Shown piece after piece: positions 1 through 10,066 of a stretch of 64,000 bases of DNA (positions are counted from its first letter, which is position 1; the number at the start of each line of letters is the position of its first letter). The DNA comes from a bacterium (GTDB taxonomy: Bacteria; Vulcanimicrobiota; Vulcanimicrobiia; Vulcanimicrobiales; SCRA01). The stretch is taken from contig SCRA01000080.1 of the NCBI GenBank assembly GCA_004297985.1, forward strand, positions 62,001-126,000, in the 5' to 3' direction. The notes under the pieces were generated by a model, which did no database searches, was not told the DNA's origin, and saw only the letters and a program-made list of their open reading frames with translations. Made by a program: the position numbers and the translations under genes.

Positions 1-436
1 TGACCATCTCGCGGCCGCCGCCCTTGCCTTCCTCGGCAGGCTGGAAGCAGAACAGCAGCGTGCCGGCGAGCTCGTCGCGCCGCGCCATCAGGATGCGCGC
101 TGCGCCCAAGAGCATCGCCACGTGCGCATCGTGGCCACAGGCGTGCATCTTCCCCGGTACAGTGGAGCGGAACGGCAGGTCGTTCTCCTCCTCGATGGGC
201 AAGGCGTCCATGTCGGCGCGCAGCAGAATCGTTCGCCCCGGCCTGCCGGTGCGTAAGACGCCCACCACGCCCGTCTTGGCGATCCCCGCGCGTACGTCGT
301 AACCTAGTGCGCGAAGCCGAGCCTCGACGAGTGCGGAGGTGCACACCTCCTCGAAGGCTAGCTCCGGGTGGGCATGGAGGTCGCGGCGCGTGGCCACGAC
401 TTCGTCGAGCACGTCACGAGGAATGGCGATCGTCAT
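1..436 (-). CDS. M20D-family amidohydrolase, N-terminal part (cut by left edge)
   Basis: Reading leftwards from an ATG at 436, the frame stays open to the window edge, giving about 145 residues. It holds the start of an M20D aminoacylase/amidohydrolase (hippurate or IAA-amino-acid hydrolase type). The N-terminal RRDLHAHPELAFEE motif is followed by LLRADMDALPI and then by the GKMHACGHDAHVAM metal-binding block, whose Cys and His residues are typical dimetal ligands of this family. PAEEGKGGG follows just before the edge and carries the catalytic Glu pair. The family removes acyl groups from N-acyl amino acids in the cytoplasm. The start codon overlaps the stop of the upstream alpha/beta hydrolase (ATGA), so the two are translationally coupled. 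The exact substrate cannot be told, and the C-terminal half lies outside the window. Confidence 0.85.
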   Translation of the reverse strand, partial: MTIAIPRDVLDEVVATRRDLHAHPELAFEEVCTSALVEARLRALGYDVRAGIAKTGVVGVLRTGRPGRTILLRADMDALPIEEENDLPFRSTVPGKMHACGHDAHVAMLLGAARILMARRDELAGTLLFCFQPAEEGKGGGREMV

Positions 437-1263
437 GCCCGGAGGTTCGGGATGGCGCCGATAAACGCTTCCAGCGCCGCGCCGACGAACGAGGGGGTAT
501 CGGCATGGGAGTGGTGGCCGGCGTCAGGCACGGTCACCAAGTGTGCCCCGGGGATTCCCACGGCCAGCTCTTCGCAGAGTGCGCGCGGCACGATCGCGTC
601 GTGCGCGCCCCAGAGCACTAACGTGGGAACGGTGATGCCAGCCAAGAACGGACGGTAGTCGCCCGTCCAGGTCGCCAGCGTGAAGCGTGTGAAGGCGCGT
701 CGATCCTTGCTCGACATCTGGCGCACGGAGTCGGTGCGCCGGTATGCGGGGGCGCGCGGAGGCAGCACCAGGTTGGCCCGCCCCTCCGAATACGTGACGA
801 GCGAGGGTGCCGCCAGTACGTCGTCGATGATGCATGCCGCCACGGCCTCGCCGTCCGGGTAGGCCGCGAAACTATCCAGCAGGCAGAGGCTGGCGATGCG
901 TTCCGGCGCCAAGCGCCAGAGCTCTAAGCCGACGATCCCGCCGAGGCCGCAGCCAACGAGATGGAAGCGATCCACGCCGAGTGCGTCGGCGACGGCCAGA
1001 GCATCGCGCGCGAAGCCGGTGCGCGTGATCGAAGAGAGATTGGAGGGAACGGGCGCAACGCCGTTGCCGCGCAGCTCCACGGCTGCGCAGCGAAAGTATC
1101 GCGAGAGGGAAGAGAGCTGTGGCGCCCAGATCTCCGCCGTCGAGCCGACGCCGTGGACGAAGATCACGGGCTCACCGGTGCGCCCGGCCACCCGTGCCAC
1201 ACAGCGCACACCGTCGCTCGCCGTGCATACCAGCGCATCCATGACGGGTTCCGTCTTCGGCAC
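433..1263 (-). CDS. alpha/beta-hydrolase fold protein lacking the Ser nucleophile
   Basis: A 276-residue single-domain alpha/beta hydrolase of usual length. The oxyanion-hole motif HGVG is at residues 37-40, the acid Asp222 lies in LWGAHDAIVP and the His250/251 pair in DAGHHSH. The nucleophile elbow, normally G-x-S-x-G-G, reads GCGLGG at 104-109, so Gly106 occupies the Ser position. I rechecked these codons on the raw strand. The remaining triad is intact. The protein is therefore either a non-hydrolytic member (binding protein or lyase-like) or uses the neighbouring Cys105 in an unusual way; both are inference. It lies between the DMT transporter and the M20D amidohydrolase on the same strand (12 bp gap upstream, 4 bp overlap downstream), probably one operon. 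Substrate unknown. Confidence 0.85.
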   Translation of the reverse strand: MPKTEPVMDALVCTASDGVRCVARVAGRTGEPVIFVHGVGSTAEIWAPQLSSLSRYFRCAAVELRGNGVAPVPSNLSSITRTGFARDALAVADALGVDRFHLVGCGLGGIVGLELWRLAPERIASLCLLDSFAAYPDGEAVAACIIDDVLAAPSLVTYSEGRANLVLPPRAPAYRRTDSVRQMSSKDRRAFTRFTLATWTGDYRPFLAGITVPTLVLWGAHDAIVPRALCEELAVGIPGAHLVTVPDAGHHSHADTPSFVGAALEAFIGAIPNLRA

Positions 1264-1275
1264 CCCGCGGCGACG

Positions 1276-2157
1276 TTACTGCGGGGACTCCTCCGCGTGG
1301 CCGTACTCCTCGTGCAGGACCTTCGCCAGCGAGAGGATGAGCGCGGCGCCACCCACGATCTGCCCCGGCGCGAGCGGATTGTGGAGGAAGATCACGGCCA
1401 GCACCGCGGTGATTGCCGGCTCGAGAATCACGGCGAACGAGACCGTGCTCGCCGAAAAGTGCCGCAGTGAGACGTTGAGCCCCGTGTGGCCGAGGAGCTG
1501 AGGGATGAGGGCCATGCCGATGATGCCCAGCCACGCCTGGCGCGGGAAACCCCATGCCGGTTGACGCGAGAGCAGCAGGGCCAGCAGCATCGTCAGCGCC
1601 GCGGCGGGATAGGTCCACGTGACCACCGCGCGTGCGTCGACGCGCGTGCGTATGGGGCGCACGATGAGGAAGTAGGTGCCGATCGCCATCGCGCCGCCCA
1701 CCGCCATCAGCCAGCCCAGCGCTTCGTGACCTGGGTGCGGAACGAGCGTGCGGTCGCTGTGAACGACGAGCCAGACGCCGACGGCCGCCACGCTCAACCA
1801 CCCCCAGAACGAGCGGCGCGGACGATCGACTCCGGTGATCGCGCCGTAGAGCCCCGTCCACACGGGCGTCGTCGAGACCAGCAGCGTGGAGGTGACGACG
1901 CTGACGAACTCGATGCTGCCGACCCACAGTGCAAAATGGACGGCTAGCGCCGCGCCGGCGACGGCGAGTCGCGCGCGATCCAACGGCTCCACGCGCACCG
2001 GACGCAGCATGCCCGGCGCGGCGAGCGCGAGCGAGGCGATGATCAGACGCCAAGCGGCGACCGCCAGCGGCCCCGCGCCGTCGAGCGCGATGCGTGCGAA
2101 CACGCCGCCGGTAGAGACCGCGCAGAGCGCCAGCAGGAGGACAACGATCGCCGTCAT
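1276..2157 (-). CDS. DMT-superfamily (EamA-type) membrane transporter
   Basis: A 293-residue integral membrane protein built from two EamA repeats, with about ten hydrophobic segments starting at MTAIVVLLLALCAVSTGG. The family exports amino acids, metabolites or drugs across the inner membrane. I start it at the ATG at 2157. The open frame runs further upstream, but that part is antisense to the M20 dipeptidase on the other strand and is charged, non-membrane sequence. The repeat ends and charged loops (for example VHSDRTLVPHPGHEA between halves) fit the EamA layout. It is divergent from the dipeptidase gene, with about 60 bp between the starts, and is the first gene of a minus-strand unit with the hydrolase and amidohydrolase. 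An amino-acid derivative made by those enzymes could be its cargo, but that is only context. Confidence 0.85.
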   Translation of the reverse strand: MTAIVVLLLALCAVSTGGVFARIALDGAGPLAVAAWRLIIASLALAAPGMLRPVRVEPLDRARLAVAGAALAVHFALWVGSIEFVSVVTSTLLVSTTPVWTGLYGAITGVDRPRRSFWGWLSVAAVGVWLVVHSDRTLVPHPGHEALGWLMAVGGAMAIGTYFLIVRPIRTRVDARAVVTWTYPAAALTMLLALLLSRQPAWGFPRQAWLGIIGMALIPQLLGHTGLNVSLRHFSASTVSFAVILEPAITAVLAVIFLHNPLAPGQIVGGAALILSLAKVLHEEYGHAEESPQ

Positions 2158-2217
2158 GAGCGTGCGTCGTTCCCGTGCGCAAGGCCTGGCCCCTCGTCGT
2201 GGGCGAAGCCAAGAGCC

Positions 2218-3600
2218 ATGCTGCAAACCGACGACCTCACCCGTTACTGCGACGATCACCGCCAGGAGGCGCTGGAGGAGCTCGAGGACTGGCTGCGCAT
2301 ACCCTCCATCAGCGCCGACGGCGCGCACCGTGCGGACGTGCGGCGCGCCGCCGAGCACGCCGCAACGCGCATGCGGGCGCTGGGCATGCAGCGCGCGGAG
2401 GTGTTGGAGTCCAAAGGCCACCCCGTCATCTACGGCGAGTGGCTGGGTGCTCCGGGCAAGCCGACGGTGCTCGTCTACGGCCACTACGACGTGCAACCCG
2501 TCGACCCGCTGGAGCTCTGGGCTTCGCCGCCATTCGAGCCGCAGGTGCGCGACGGTCATCTTTTCGCGCGCGGTGCCGTCGACGACAAGGGCCAAGTCGT
2601 GATGCATTGGGAGGCCTTCGCCGCCCATCTGAGGACGCGCAAGACCCTTCCGTTGAATCTCAAGTACATCATCGAGGGCGAGGAAGAGATCGGCTCGCCC
2701 AACTTCGACGACTTCGTCGCGCACCATCGCGACCTGCTGGCCTGCGACGTCGTGGTGGTCTCCGACACTCCCATCTTCTCCGAGGACGTCCCTTCGCTCA
2801 CCATCGCCGTGCGTGGCCTGGTCAATTGGGAGATCCACGTCGATGGGCCGACGCTGGGCGACCAGCACTCGGGCCTCTTCGGCGGCGCGATCGACAACCC
2901 GATCAACGCGCTGACGCACATCGTCGCCAAGCTGAAGGACGAGCACGGGCGCATCACGGTCCCCGGCTTCTACGACGACGTGCGTGAGCTGGGGCCGCAA
3001 GAGCGTGCGGAGATTGCCGCCCTGCCGTTCGACGAGGCCGCCGAGGCCAAGCGCTTAGGCGTGCCGCAGCTCCACGGTGAGCGCGGCTTCAATCCGCTGG
3101 AGCGCATGTGGTGGCGCCCAACGCTGGATTGCAACGGCATCTGGGGCGGCTATCAAGGTGAGGGCTCCAAGACGATCATTCCCGCCAAGGCCGGCTGTAA
3201 GATCACGGCGCGTTTGGTGCCGGATCAGGATCCCGCGCGCATCACGAAGTTGGTGGCCGACTATATCCGCGCGATCACGCCGCCTGGCGTCCGCGTCCAC
3301 GTGGAGAGCCACGAGGCAGGACGTGCCATCGTCACCTCGCGCGAGCATCCCGCCACCAAGGCGGCAGCGCGCGCCATGGAGCGCGCCTTCGGCAAGCCTC
3401 CGGTGATGATCGGCATGGGCGGCTCGATCGGCCCGGTGGCCACTTTCGATCGCACGCTGCGCCTCCCGCAGGTCCTCATCGGCGTCGGGCTCCCCGACGA
3501 CCAGACACATGCTCCCAACGAGAAGTTCACCCTCTCGCAATTCTATGGCGGCATCAAGACGATGGCGTACCTCTGGGACGAGTTGGCCGCCACCTTGTAA
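2218..3600 (+). CDS. M20-family metallodipeptidase (PepV/CNDP-like)
   Basis: A 460-residue cytoplasmic dipeptidase of the M20 family (carnosinase/Cys-Gly dipeptidase type). The zinc-site pattern is complete: GHYDVQP at 88-94 (His89 ligand, Asp91 catalytic), GAVDDKGQ at 119-126 (bridging Asp), EGEEEIGS at 153-160 (catalytic Glu155 and ligand Glu156), Asp183 in VSDTP, and the C-terminal His in QTHAPNE. The dimerisation or lid domain sits between about residues 195 and 370 (IAVRGLVNWEIHVDGP onward). Its length and motif order match dipeptidases rather than the M20D amidohydrolase at the left edge of the window. It releases amino acids from short peptides. Transcribed alone, divergently from the DMT transporter. 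Confidence 0.9.
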   Translation: MLQTDDLTRYCDDHRQEALEELEDWLRIPSISADGAHRADVRRAAEHAATRMRALGMQRAEVLESKGHPVIYGEWLGAPGKPTVLVYGHYDVQPVDPLELWASPPFEPQVRDGHLFARGAVDDKGQVVMHWEAFAAHLRTRKTLPLNLKYIIEGEEEIGSPNFDDFVAHHRDLLACDVVVVSDTPIFSEDVPSLTIAVRGLVNWEIHVDGPTLGDQHSGLFGGAIDNPINALTHIVAKLKDEHGRITVPGFYDDVRELGPQERAEIAALPFDEAAEAKRLGVPQLHGERGFNPLERMWWRPTLDCNGIWGGYQGEGSKTIIPAKAGCKITARLVPDQDPARITKLVADYIRAITPPGVRVHVESHEAGRAIVTSREHPATKAAARAMERAFGKPPVMIGMGGSIGPVATFDRTLRLPQVLIGVGLPDDQTHAPNEKFTLSQFYGGIKTMAYLWDELAATL

Positions 3601-3735
3601 CGGCGCCGTGTAACCGAGTCGTAACGGCTTCGTCTTATCAAAATAGCATCGATGGCCGGAACTATCCGCCCGCATGCAGCCGTTCTCCGGTCATCGACAC
3701 CGACCGCCGTCGTACGGATCATGAGGATGAGGGTA

Positions 3736-3975
3736 ATGAAGCACAAATTGACCGTTCTGATCGCCGGACTCGCCTTCGTGGCGGGCGCGGCCGTTCCAAC
3801 TCTCGCCATGGAGCACCACCCGGACATGCGCGCCGCGTTGAACGCGCTCTTCAGCGCGCGGACGCACCTGCAGACCAGCAACCGCGACTTCAGCGGCTTG
3901 CGCGTGAAGGCACTGGGCGAGACCAACGAAGCTATCCGCGACGTGCAGGCGGCCATCTCCTCCGATCCGCATTAG
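3736..3975 (+). CDS. small secreted protein, function unknown
   Basis: A 79-residue protein with a clear Sec signal peptide (MKHKLTVLIAGLAFVAGAAV, cleavage probably after PTLA). The mature helical segment of about 55 residues contains ARTHLQTSNRDFSGLR and ends in a regularly spaced DVQAAISSDPH. Nearby in-frame ATGs at 3721 and 3727 also exist; I prefer 3736 because the purine-rich GAGGATGAGGG lies just upstream and the signal peptide then begins with Met-Lys. Short helical secreted proteins with this HLQ...DFSGHR-like pattern recur in soil bacteria as hypotheticals, but I do not recognise a named family. It stands alone between the dipeptidase and an intrinsic-terminator-like hairpin. Confidence 0.7.
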   Translation: MKHKLTVLIAGLAFVAGAAVPTLAMEHHPDMRAALNALFSARTHLQTSNRDFSGLRVKALGETNEAIRDVQAAISSDPH

Positions 3976-3987
3976 GGAGCCCGTGCT

Positions 3988-4013
3988 GAGGCCGTCCCGC
4001 AAGGGGCGGCCTC
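3988..4013 (+). terminator. GC-rich hairpin with GCAA tetraloop
   Basis: A near-perfect inverted repeat (GAGGCCGTCCC - GCAA - GGGGCGGCCTC) lies 12 bp after the stop of the small secreted protein. The stem of about 11 bp is closed by a stable GNRA tetraloop. No U-tract follows, so termination would have to rely on the stem alone or on Rho; otherwise it acts as a 3'-end stabiliser. Confidence 0.5.
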
Positions 4014-4035
4014 GCACGCTGGGGAAGGCCGCGTC

Positions 4036-4461
4036 ATGCGCGATACGCTGCGCGTCGGCATGACGCATACGCTCCGTCTCATCGTTCCCGAGCGGTTGAC
4101 GGTTCCCGGCATAATGCCGGACGTTGGGAGCTGGCAAGAGATGCCCAACGTTCTTGCCACCTCGATGCTGGTGGCCCTCATGGAATGGGCGGCGCTGGAG
4201 ATTCTCCTCCCGCACCATGACAAGGGCGAGCAGTCGGTCGGGGTCCATATCGACATGAGCCACGTGTCGGCGACGCCGCCGGGTATGCCGGTCGAGATCA
4301 CGGCGACGCTGGTGGCCATCGAGGGCAAGTTCTACGACTTCGAGATCGTGGGACGCGATCAGTTCGACGTCATCGGCGAAGGCAAACATCGCCGCGCCGC
4401 CATCAAGCGCGCGAAGTTCGACGAGCGGCTGAGCCAGAAGATCGCGCGTATGAGCGCTTGA
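4036..4461 (+). CDS. FlK-like hot-dog acyl-CoA thioesterase
   Basis: A 141-residue single hot-dog domain protein. Residues 38-55 (MPNVLATSMLVALMEWAA) and the later GVHIDMSHVSATPPG closely follow fluoroacetyl-CoA thioesterase FlK, including the Thr, Glu and His positions of its catalytic set. Family members in general bacteria hydrolyse small or branched acyl-CoAs, and fluoroacetate specificity should not be assumed. The last codons overlap the TTG start of the following DUF488 gene (TTGA), so the two are co-translated. The start at 4036 is the first ATG after the hairpin at 3988-4013. Confidence 0.8.
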   Translation: MRDTLRVGMTHTLRLIVPERLTVPGIMPDVGSWQEMPNVLATSMLVALMEWAALEILLPHHDKGEQSVGVHIDMSHVSATPPGMPVEITATLVAIEGKFYDFEIVGRDQFDVIGEGKHRRAAIKRAKFDERLSQKIARMSA

Positions 4462-4960
4462 AACTCTACACGATCGGCCACGGTACGCGCGCGGGCGAAG
4501 AGTTCCTGCGCCTCCTAAAGGCGCATGGGGTCACGCGCCTGCTCGACGTACGCACGGCACCGGGCTCGCGCCTGAACCCCCAGTTCGGAATGGCGGCGCT
4601 GCAGCACATGCTGGAGCGCCAGGGTATCACCTACGAGCACCACCCGGAGTTAGGCGGCTTTCGCAAGGGCCTTGGCGCGAAGAGCCCCAACACGGCCTGG
4701 AAGAACGAGAGCTTCCGCGGTTACGCCGACTACATGCTGCAGGACGAGTTCTGGAAGGCGCTCGATGCCGTGCTCGCCAAGGCGGCGAATGAGCCGCTGG
4801 CGGTGATGTGCAGCGAGACGCTCTGGTGGCGTTGCCACCGCCGCCTGATCGCCGATGCCGCCACGGCACGCGGCGCCGACGTACGTCATATCATGCGCGC
4901 CGATCTCGCCGAGGCGCATCGGCTGATGCCGCCGGCGCGCATCTCGGGCGACCGCGTTGC

Positions 4961-6802
<1,842 letters not shown>

Positions 6803-6837
6803 GGACGAGGGTTCGCGAGCGCGAATGGCATCTCATT

Positions 6838-8037
6838 GTGACGACATCCGCTCGTGAGAGACTCCAGAGCCTTCCACCGCTGGCGCGCGAGAGCGCGCAG
6901 ACCCCCCATTCCGGCATACGCGAGATCGCGAACCTTGCGCAGATGAATTCCGAGGCGATTCGCCTGGAAATCGGCCAGCCGAACTTTCGCACGCCGGAGC
7001 ACGTCGCCGCCGCGGCGCGGCGTGCGATCGATGAAGGCTGGACGTTCTACACGCAGACGCAGGGTTTGCTCTCGCTGCGCGAAGCGTTGGCGGAGAAGCT
7101 GGCGCGCGTCAACGGTATCGCGGCGGCGACGCCGGATCGGATCACCTGCGGAGTAGGCGGCGTCGGTGTGATCGCCGCGGCGTTCGCCTCCGTGCTCGAA
7201 GCGGGGGACGAGGTGCTCCTTCCCGATCCCGCCTGGCCGAATTTTCGCATCATGTGCGCCTGGGCGCACGCGCGCCCGGTCTCCTACCGTTGCCCCGCGC
7301 AGGCAGGCTACCAGCCGGACGTCGAGCACCTCGCCTCGCTGATCACCCCGCGCACCAAGCTGATCGTCGTCAATAGCCCGAACAATCCTACCGGGGCGAT
7401 CTGGAGTCGCGACGCGCTCACGCGAATCGCCGAGCTGGCGCAGCGCCATGGCATCTGGATGCTCAGCGACGAGTGTTACGATCAGATCGTGCTCGACGGC
7501 GAGATCCAGAGCTCCGCCGCGCTCGTTCCGGAGGCGCCGATCATCAGCGTCTTCACCTTCTCCAAGACGTATGCGATGACGGGTTGGCGTCTCGGCTACG
7601 GAGTCGCCCCCGAGCCGCTGATCGACACGATGGCCAAGGTGCTGGAGTCGACCTGCTCCTGCTCGCCGACCGTCTCGCAGAAGGCGGCCGAGGCGGCACT
7701 CGCGGGGCCGCAGGAACCGGTCGCGGAGATGGTGGCCGCCTACCGTCGCCGGCGCGATCTGGTGGCGGACATCCTGCGCGCGGACGGCCTGCTGGCCGCG
7801 CTGCCGGCGGGTGCCTTCTACGTGATGGCCGATGTCTCGCCCAGCGGGATGGAATCGCGTGACTTCGCGCTGGCGCTGCTGCGCGAGCGCGGCGTGGCCG
7901 TCGCGCCGGGCAGCGCCTTCGGAAACGTAGCGGCGAAAGCGGTGCGCATCAGCCTTGCCAGCTCGGAGGAGGATCTGCGGGAGGGCGTCACGCGTCTGTG
8001 CACGTTCGTGAGGGAGCGCGCGGGGGCGCGTGGCTAG
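6838..8037 (+). CDS. class I/II PLP-dependent aminotransferase
   Basis: A 399-residue fold-type I aminotransferase starting at GTG 6838. The family's landmarks are present: substrate-loop IRLEIGQPNFRTPEH near residue 45, NSPNNPTGA at 179-187, Asp211 and Tyr214 in SDECYDQIV, the Schiff-base Lys243 in FTFSKTYAMTGWRLGYG, and a C-terminal Arg in KAVRISLASSEE. It transfers amino groups between an amino acid and a 2-oxo acid in the cytoplasm. The subgroup resembles aspartate/tyrosine aminotransferase-like enzymes, but substrate cannot be fixed from sequence alone. It is the first gene of a tightly overlapping nine-gene run to 17460 and overlaps the next gene by 8 bp. Confidence 0.9.
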   Translation: MTTSARERLQSLPPLARESAQTPHSGIREIANLAQMNSEAIRLEIGQPNFRTPEHVAAAARRAIDEGWTFYTQTQGLLSLREALAEKLARVNGIAAATPDRITCGVGGVGVIAAAFASVLEAGDEVLLPDPAWPNFRIMCAWAHARPVSYRCPAQAGYQPDVEHLASLITPRTKLIVVNSPNNPTGAIWSRDALTRIAELAQRHGIWMLSDECYDQIVLDGEIQSSAALVPEAPIISVFTFSKTYAMTGWRLGYGVAPEPLIDTMAKVLESTCSCSPTVSQKAAEAALAGPQEPVAEMVAAYRRRRDLVADILRADGLLAALPAGAFYVMADVSPSGMESRDFALALLRERGVAVAPGSAFGNVAAKAVRISLASSEEDLREGVTRLCTFVRERAGARG

Positions 8038-10066
8038 CCGCCACGCGGCGCTGGCGGCGCTGCTCGCCGCTGCCGCAGTGATGCCGGTTTCGGTGCAAGC
8101 GACGGTTCTGCCGCAGCCGCGTGAGGCTGCCGTCGGCGCCTGTGTCTCGCCGCTGAAGACCTATGAGGTTCGCTTCGAAGGCGTGGCGCGCGAGCGCGGC
8201 GCGCTGGAGATTCTCGACGAGCGCTGGCGTGCGCTCGGGCTGACGGCGCGCACACCTGCGGATGTCGCGGTGCGCGTCTCCTCGCTGAGCGAGAGCGATC
8301 GCGCCTCGCGCGCGAAGCTGGGCGACGAGGGCTATATCCTCCGGGTGAGCCGCGGCCAGGCCCACGTTGAGGCCGACACGGCGGCGGGGCGCTTCTACGG
8401 GCTGATGACGTTGGCGCAGCTCCCGCGGCCTGATGGCGCCGGCTGGTGCCTGCCGCAAGCGCGCATCGTCGACGAGCCGGCGATGCGCTGGCGCGGCGTC
8501 TCCGACGACGTCTCGCGCGGCCCCATCCCTACGATGGACTTCTTCGAGGAGCGCATCCGCACCATCGCGGCGTTCAAGGGCAATCTCTACTCGCTCTACT
8601 TCGAGAGCGCGTTCCGTGACCCAAGCGTGCCGCTGTCCTCGCCGCCGGACGCGCTTACGCCACGAGAGCTGGCGCGGCTCGCCGCGTACGCGGCGCGCTT
8701 TCATGTGGCGCTTATGCCGGAGCAGGAGACGTTGGGGCACATGCACCGCTTGCTCTCGCTCGAGCGTTTCTCCGATCTCGCGGAGCTGCCGCACGACTAC
8801 GTACTGGCACCCGCCGTACCCGCGGCGGAGCGTCTCGTTCAGCGGATCGTCAAAGACGAAGCGGCCGAAGTGAAGGGACGCACCCCGTTCTTCCACGTCG
8901 GAGGCGACGAGCCGAACCTCGTGGGCACCGGGCGCTCTGCCGGCCTGCGCGAGCGCGAGGGGAGCGAGGCGATGTACCTCGGCTACTACGCGCCGCTCTT
9001 CGCGACCGTCACCTCGATGGGGATGCGCCCGGTCATCTGGGGCGACGTCCTTCTGGCGCATCCGGATGCGGTCGCGGCGCTGCCGAAAAGCGTGGTGGTG
9101 GCGAACTGGCACTATGCGGCCGAGCCCTCCTACGAGAAGTATCTGACGCCGTTCGCGAACGCCGGCATCGAGCAGATGGTAGCGCCGGGGGCCGATGACT
9201 GGGGCCAAATCTATGCCGATCTCTCGACCGCCACAGCCAATGCGGCGACCTTCGTGCGCGACGGCCAGGCCACGCCCAAGGTAATCGGCATGCTGGAGAC
9301 CGTCTGGCACGACGACGGCGAGAGCCTCTTCGCGAACACGTGGTACCCCGTGCTCTTCGCGCTCTCCGCGGCTTGGCAGCCCGCGCCGATCGACGAGCGC
9401 GCCTTCCATGCACGCTTCGACTGGGCGTTCTTCGGCACCGGCGATCAGCGCTTGGCGAACGACCTCGACAGCCTGCGCGCGGCGCAGGATGATCTGCGCA
9501 CCACGCCCACCGATCCCTCGAACTATCTCTTCTGGATCGACCCGTTTCGTAACCAGCGGCGCATCTTCGCGCAGATCGAGGTGACCAAGCTGCGCCTCGA
9601 CGCGGAGCGCGCGCTGCACGATCTGGAGACCCAGAGCGCGCCGCCCCCGCTGCATGCCGATGCTCTCCCCGCTATGCGCCTGGCGGCGGAACGCTACGAC
9701 TTCCTGGGGCGCAAGTATCAGATCGCGCGCGAGTTCGACGCCTACTACGCCGATGCGCTGGCCCACGCCGGCAAGGATGATGAACGTGTCTTCCACGATC
9801 TCTTCCTGGCGCGCTACCTGCTCTGGGAGTGGCGTGACAACCTCAGCGTCGTCCGCGACGACTACGCGCGTGCTTGGGAACGCGAGTGCCGCCCCGCGTA
9901 CCTCTCGAACGTGCTGGCGCGCTATGACGAGTGGCGCTCGAACGTGCTGCGCATGGAGGATCGCCTGCAGGGGGTGACGCGCGAGCGCTACTATCGCGAA
10001 GATCACCGCCTTCCGACGCGTGCCGAGCTCTTCTCTGGACTCGACGTGGGGAACGAGGCGCCGTGA
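8030..10066 (+). CDS. GH20-like beta-N-acetylhexosaminidase, exported
   Basis: A 678-residue protein starting at GTG 8030. An N-terminal signal-like stretch (LAALLAAAAVMPVSVQA) is followed by a small alpha/beta domain (about 30-150) and a TIM barrel whose HVGGDEP at 289-295 supplies the Asp293-Glu294 pair of glycoside hydrolase family 20. In that family the Asp orients the substrate acetamido group and the Glu is the acid/base. The barrel entry MRWRGVSDDVSRGPIPTMDF fits a GH20 beta-1/beta-2 segment. About 200 residues after the barrel (FDWAFFGTGDQRL onward) form a helical C-terminal domain. It would release N-acetylhexosamines from glycans or muropeptides outside the cytoplasmic membrane. Downstream GlcNAc-kinase-like and NanE genes support an amino-sugar role. 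Confidence 0.8.
   Translation: MASRHAALAALLAAAAVMPVSVQATVLPQPREAAVGACVSPLKTYEVRFEGVARERGALEILDERWRALGLTARTPADVAVRVSSLSESDRASRAKLGDEGYILRVSRGQAHVEADTAAGRFYGLMTLAQLPRPDGAGWCLPQARIVDEPAMRWRGVSDDVSRGPIPTMDFFEERIRTIAAFKGNLYSLYFESAFRDPSVPLSSPPDALTPRELARLAAYAARFHVALMPEQETLGHMHRLLSLERFSDLAELPHDYVLAPAVPAAERLVQRIVKDEAAEVKGRTPFFHVGGDEPNLVGTGRSAGLREREGSEAMYLGYYAPLFATVTSMGMRPVIWGDVLLAHPDAVAALPKSVVVANWHYAAEPSYEKYLTPFANAGIEQMVAPGADDWGQIYADLSTATANAATFVRDGQATPKVIGMLETVWHDDGESLFANTWYPVLFALSAAWQPAPIDERAFHARFDWAFFGTGDQRLANDLDSLRAAQDDLRTTPTDPSNYLFWIDPFRNQRRIFAQIEVTKLRLDAERALHDLETQSAPPPLHADALPAMRLAAERYDFLGRKYQIAREFDAYYADALAHAGKDDERVFHDLFLARYLLWEWRDNLSVVRDDYARAWERECRPAYLSNVLARYDEWRSNVLRMEDRLQGVTRERYYREDHRLPTRAELFSGLDVGNEAP

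Noticed and set aside
2158-3000. Upstream extension of the DMT transporter frame
   Set aside because: It lies antisense to the M20 dipeptidase and lacks membrane character; the ATG at 2157 starts exactly at the first helix.
4036-4461. Fluoroacetate resistance (FlK) as a specific function
   Set aside because: The motif match supports the fold and catalytic set only; related hot-dog enzymes in ordinary bacteria have other acyl-CoA substrates.
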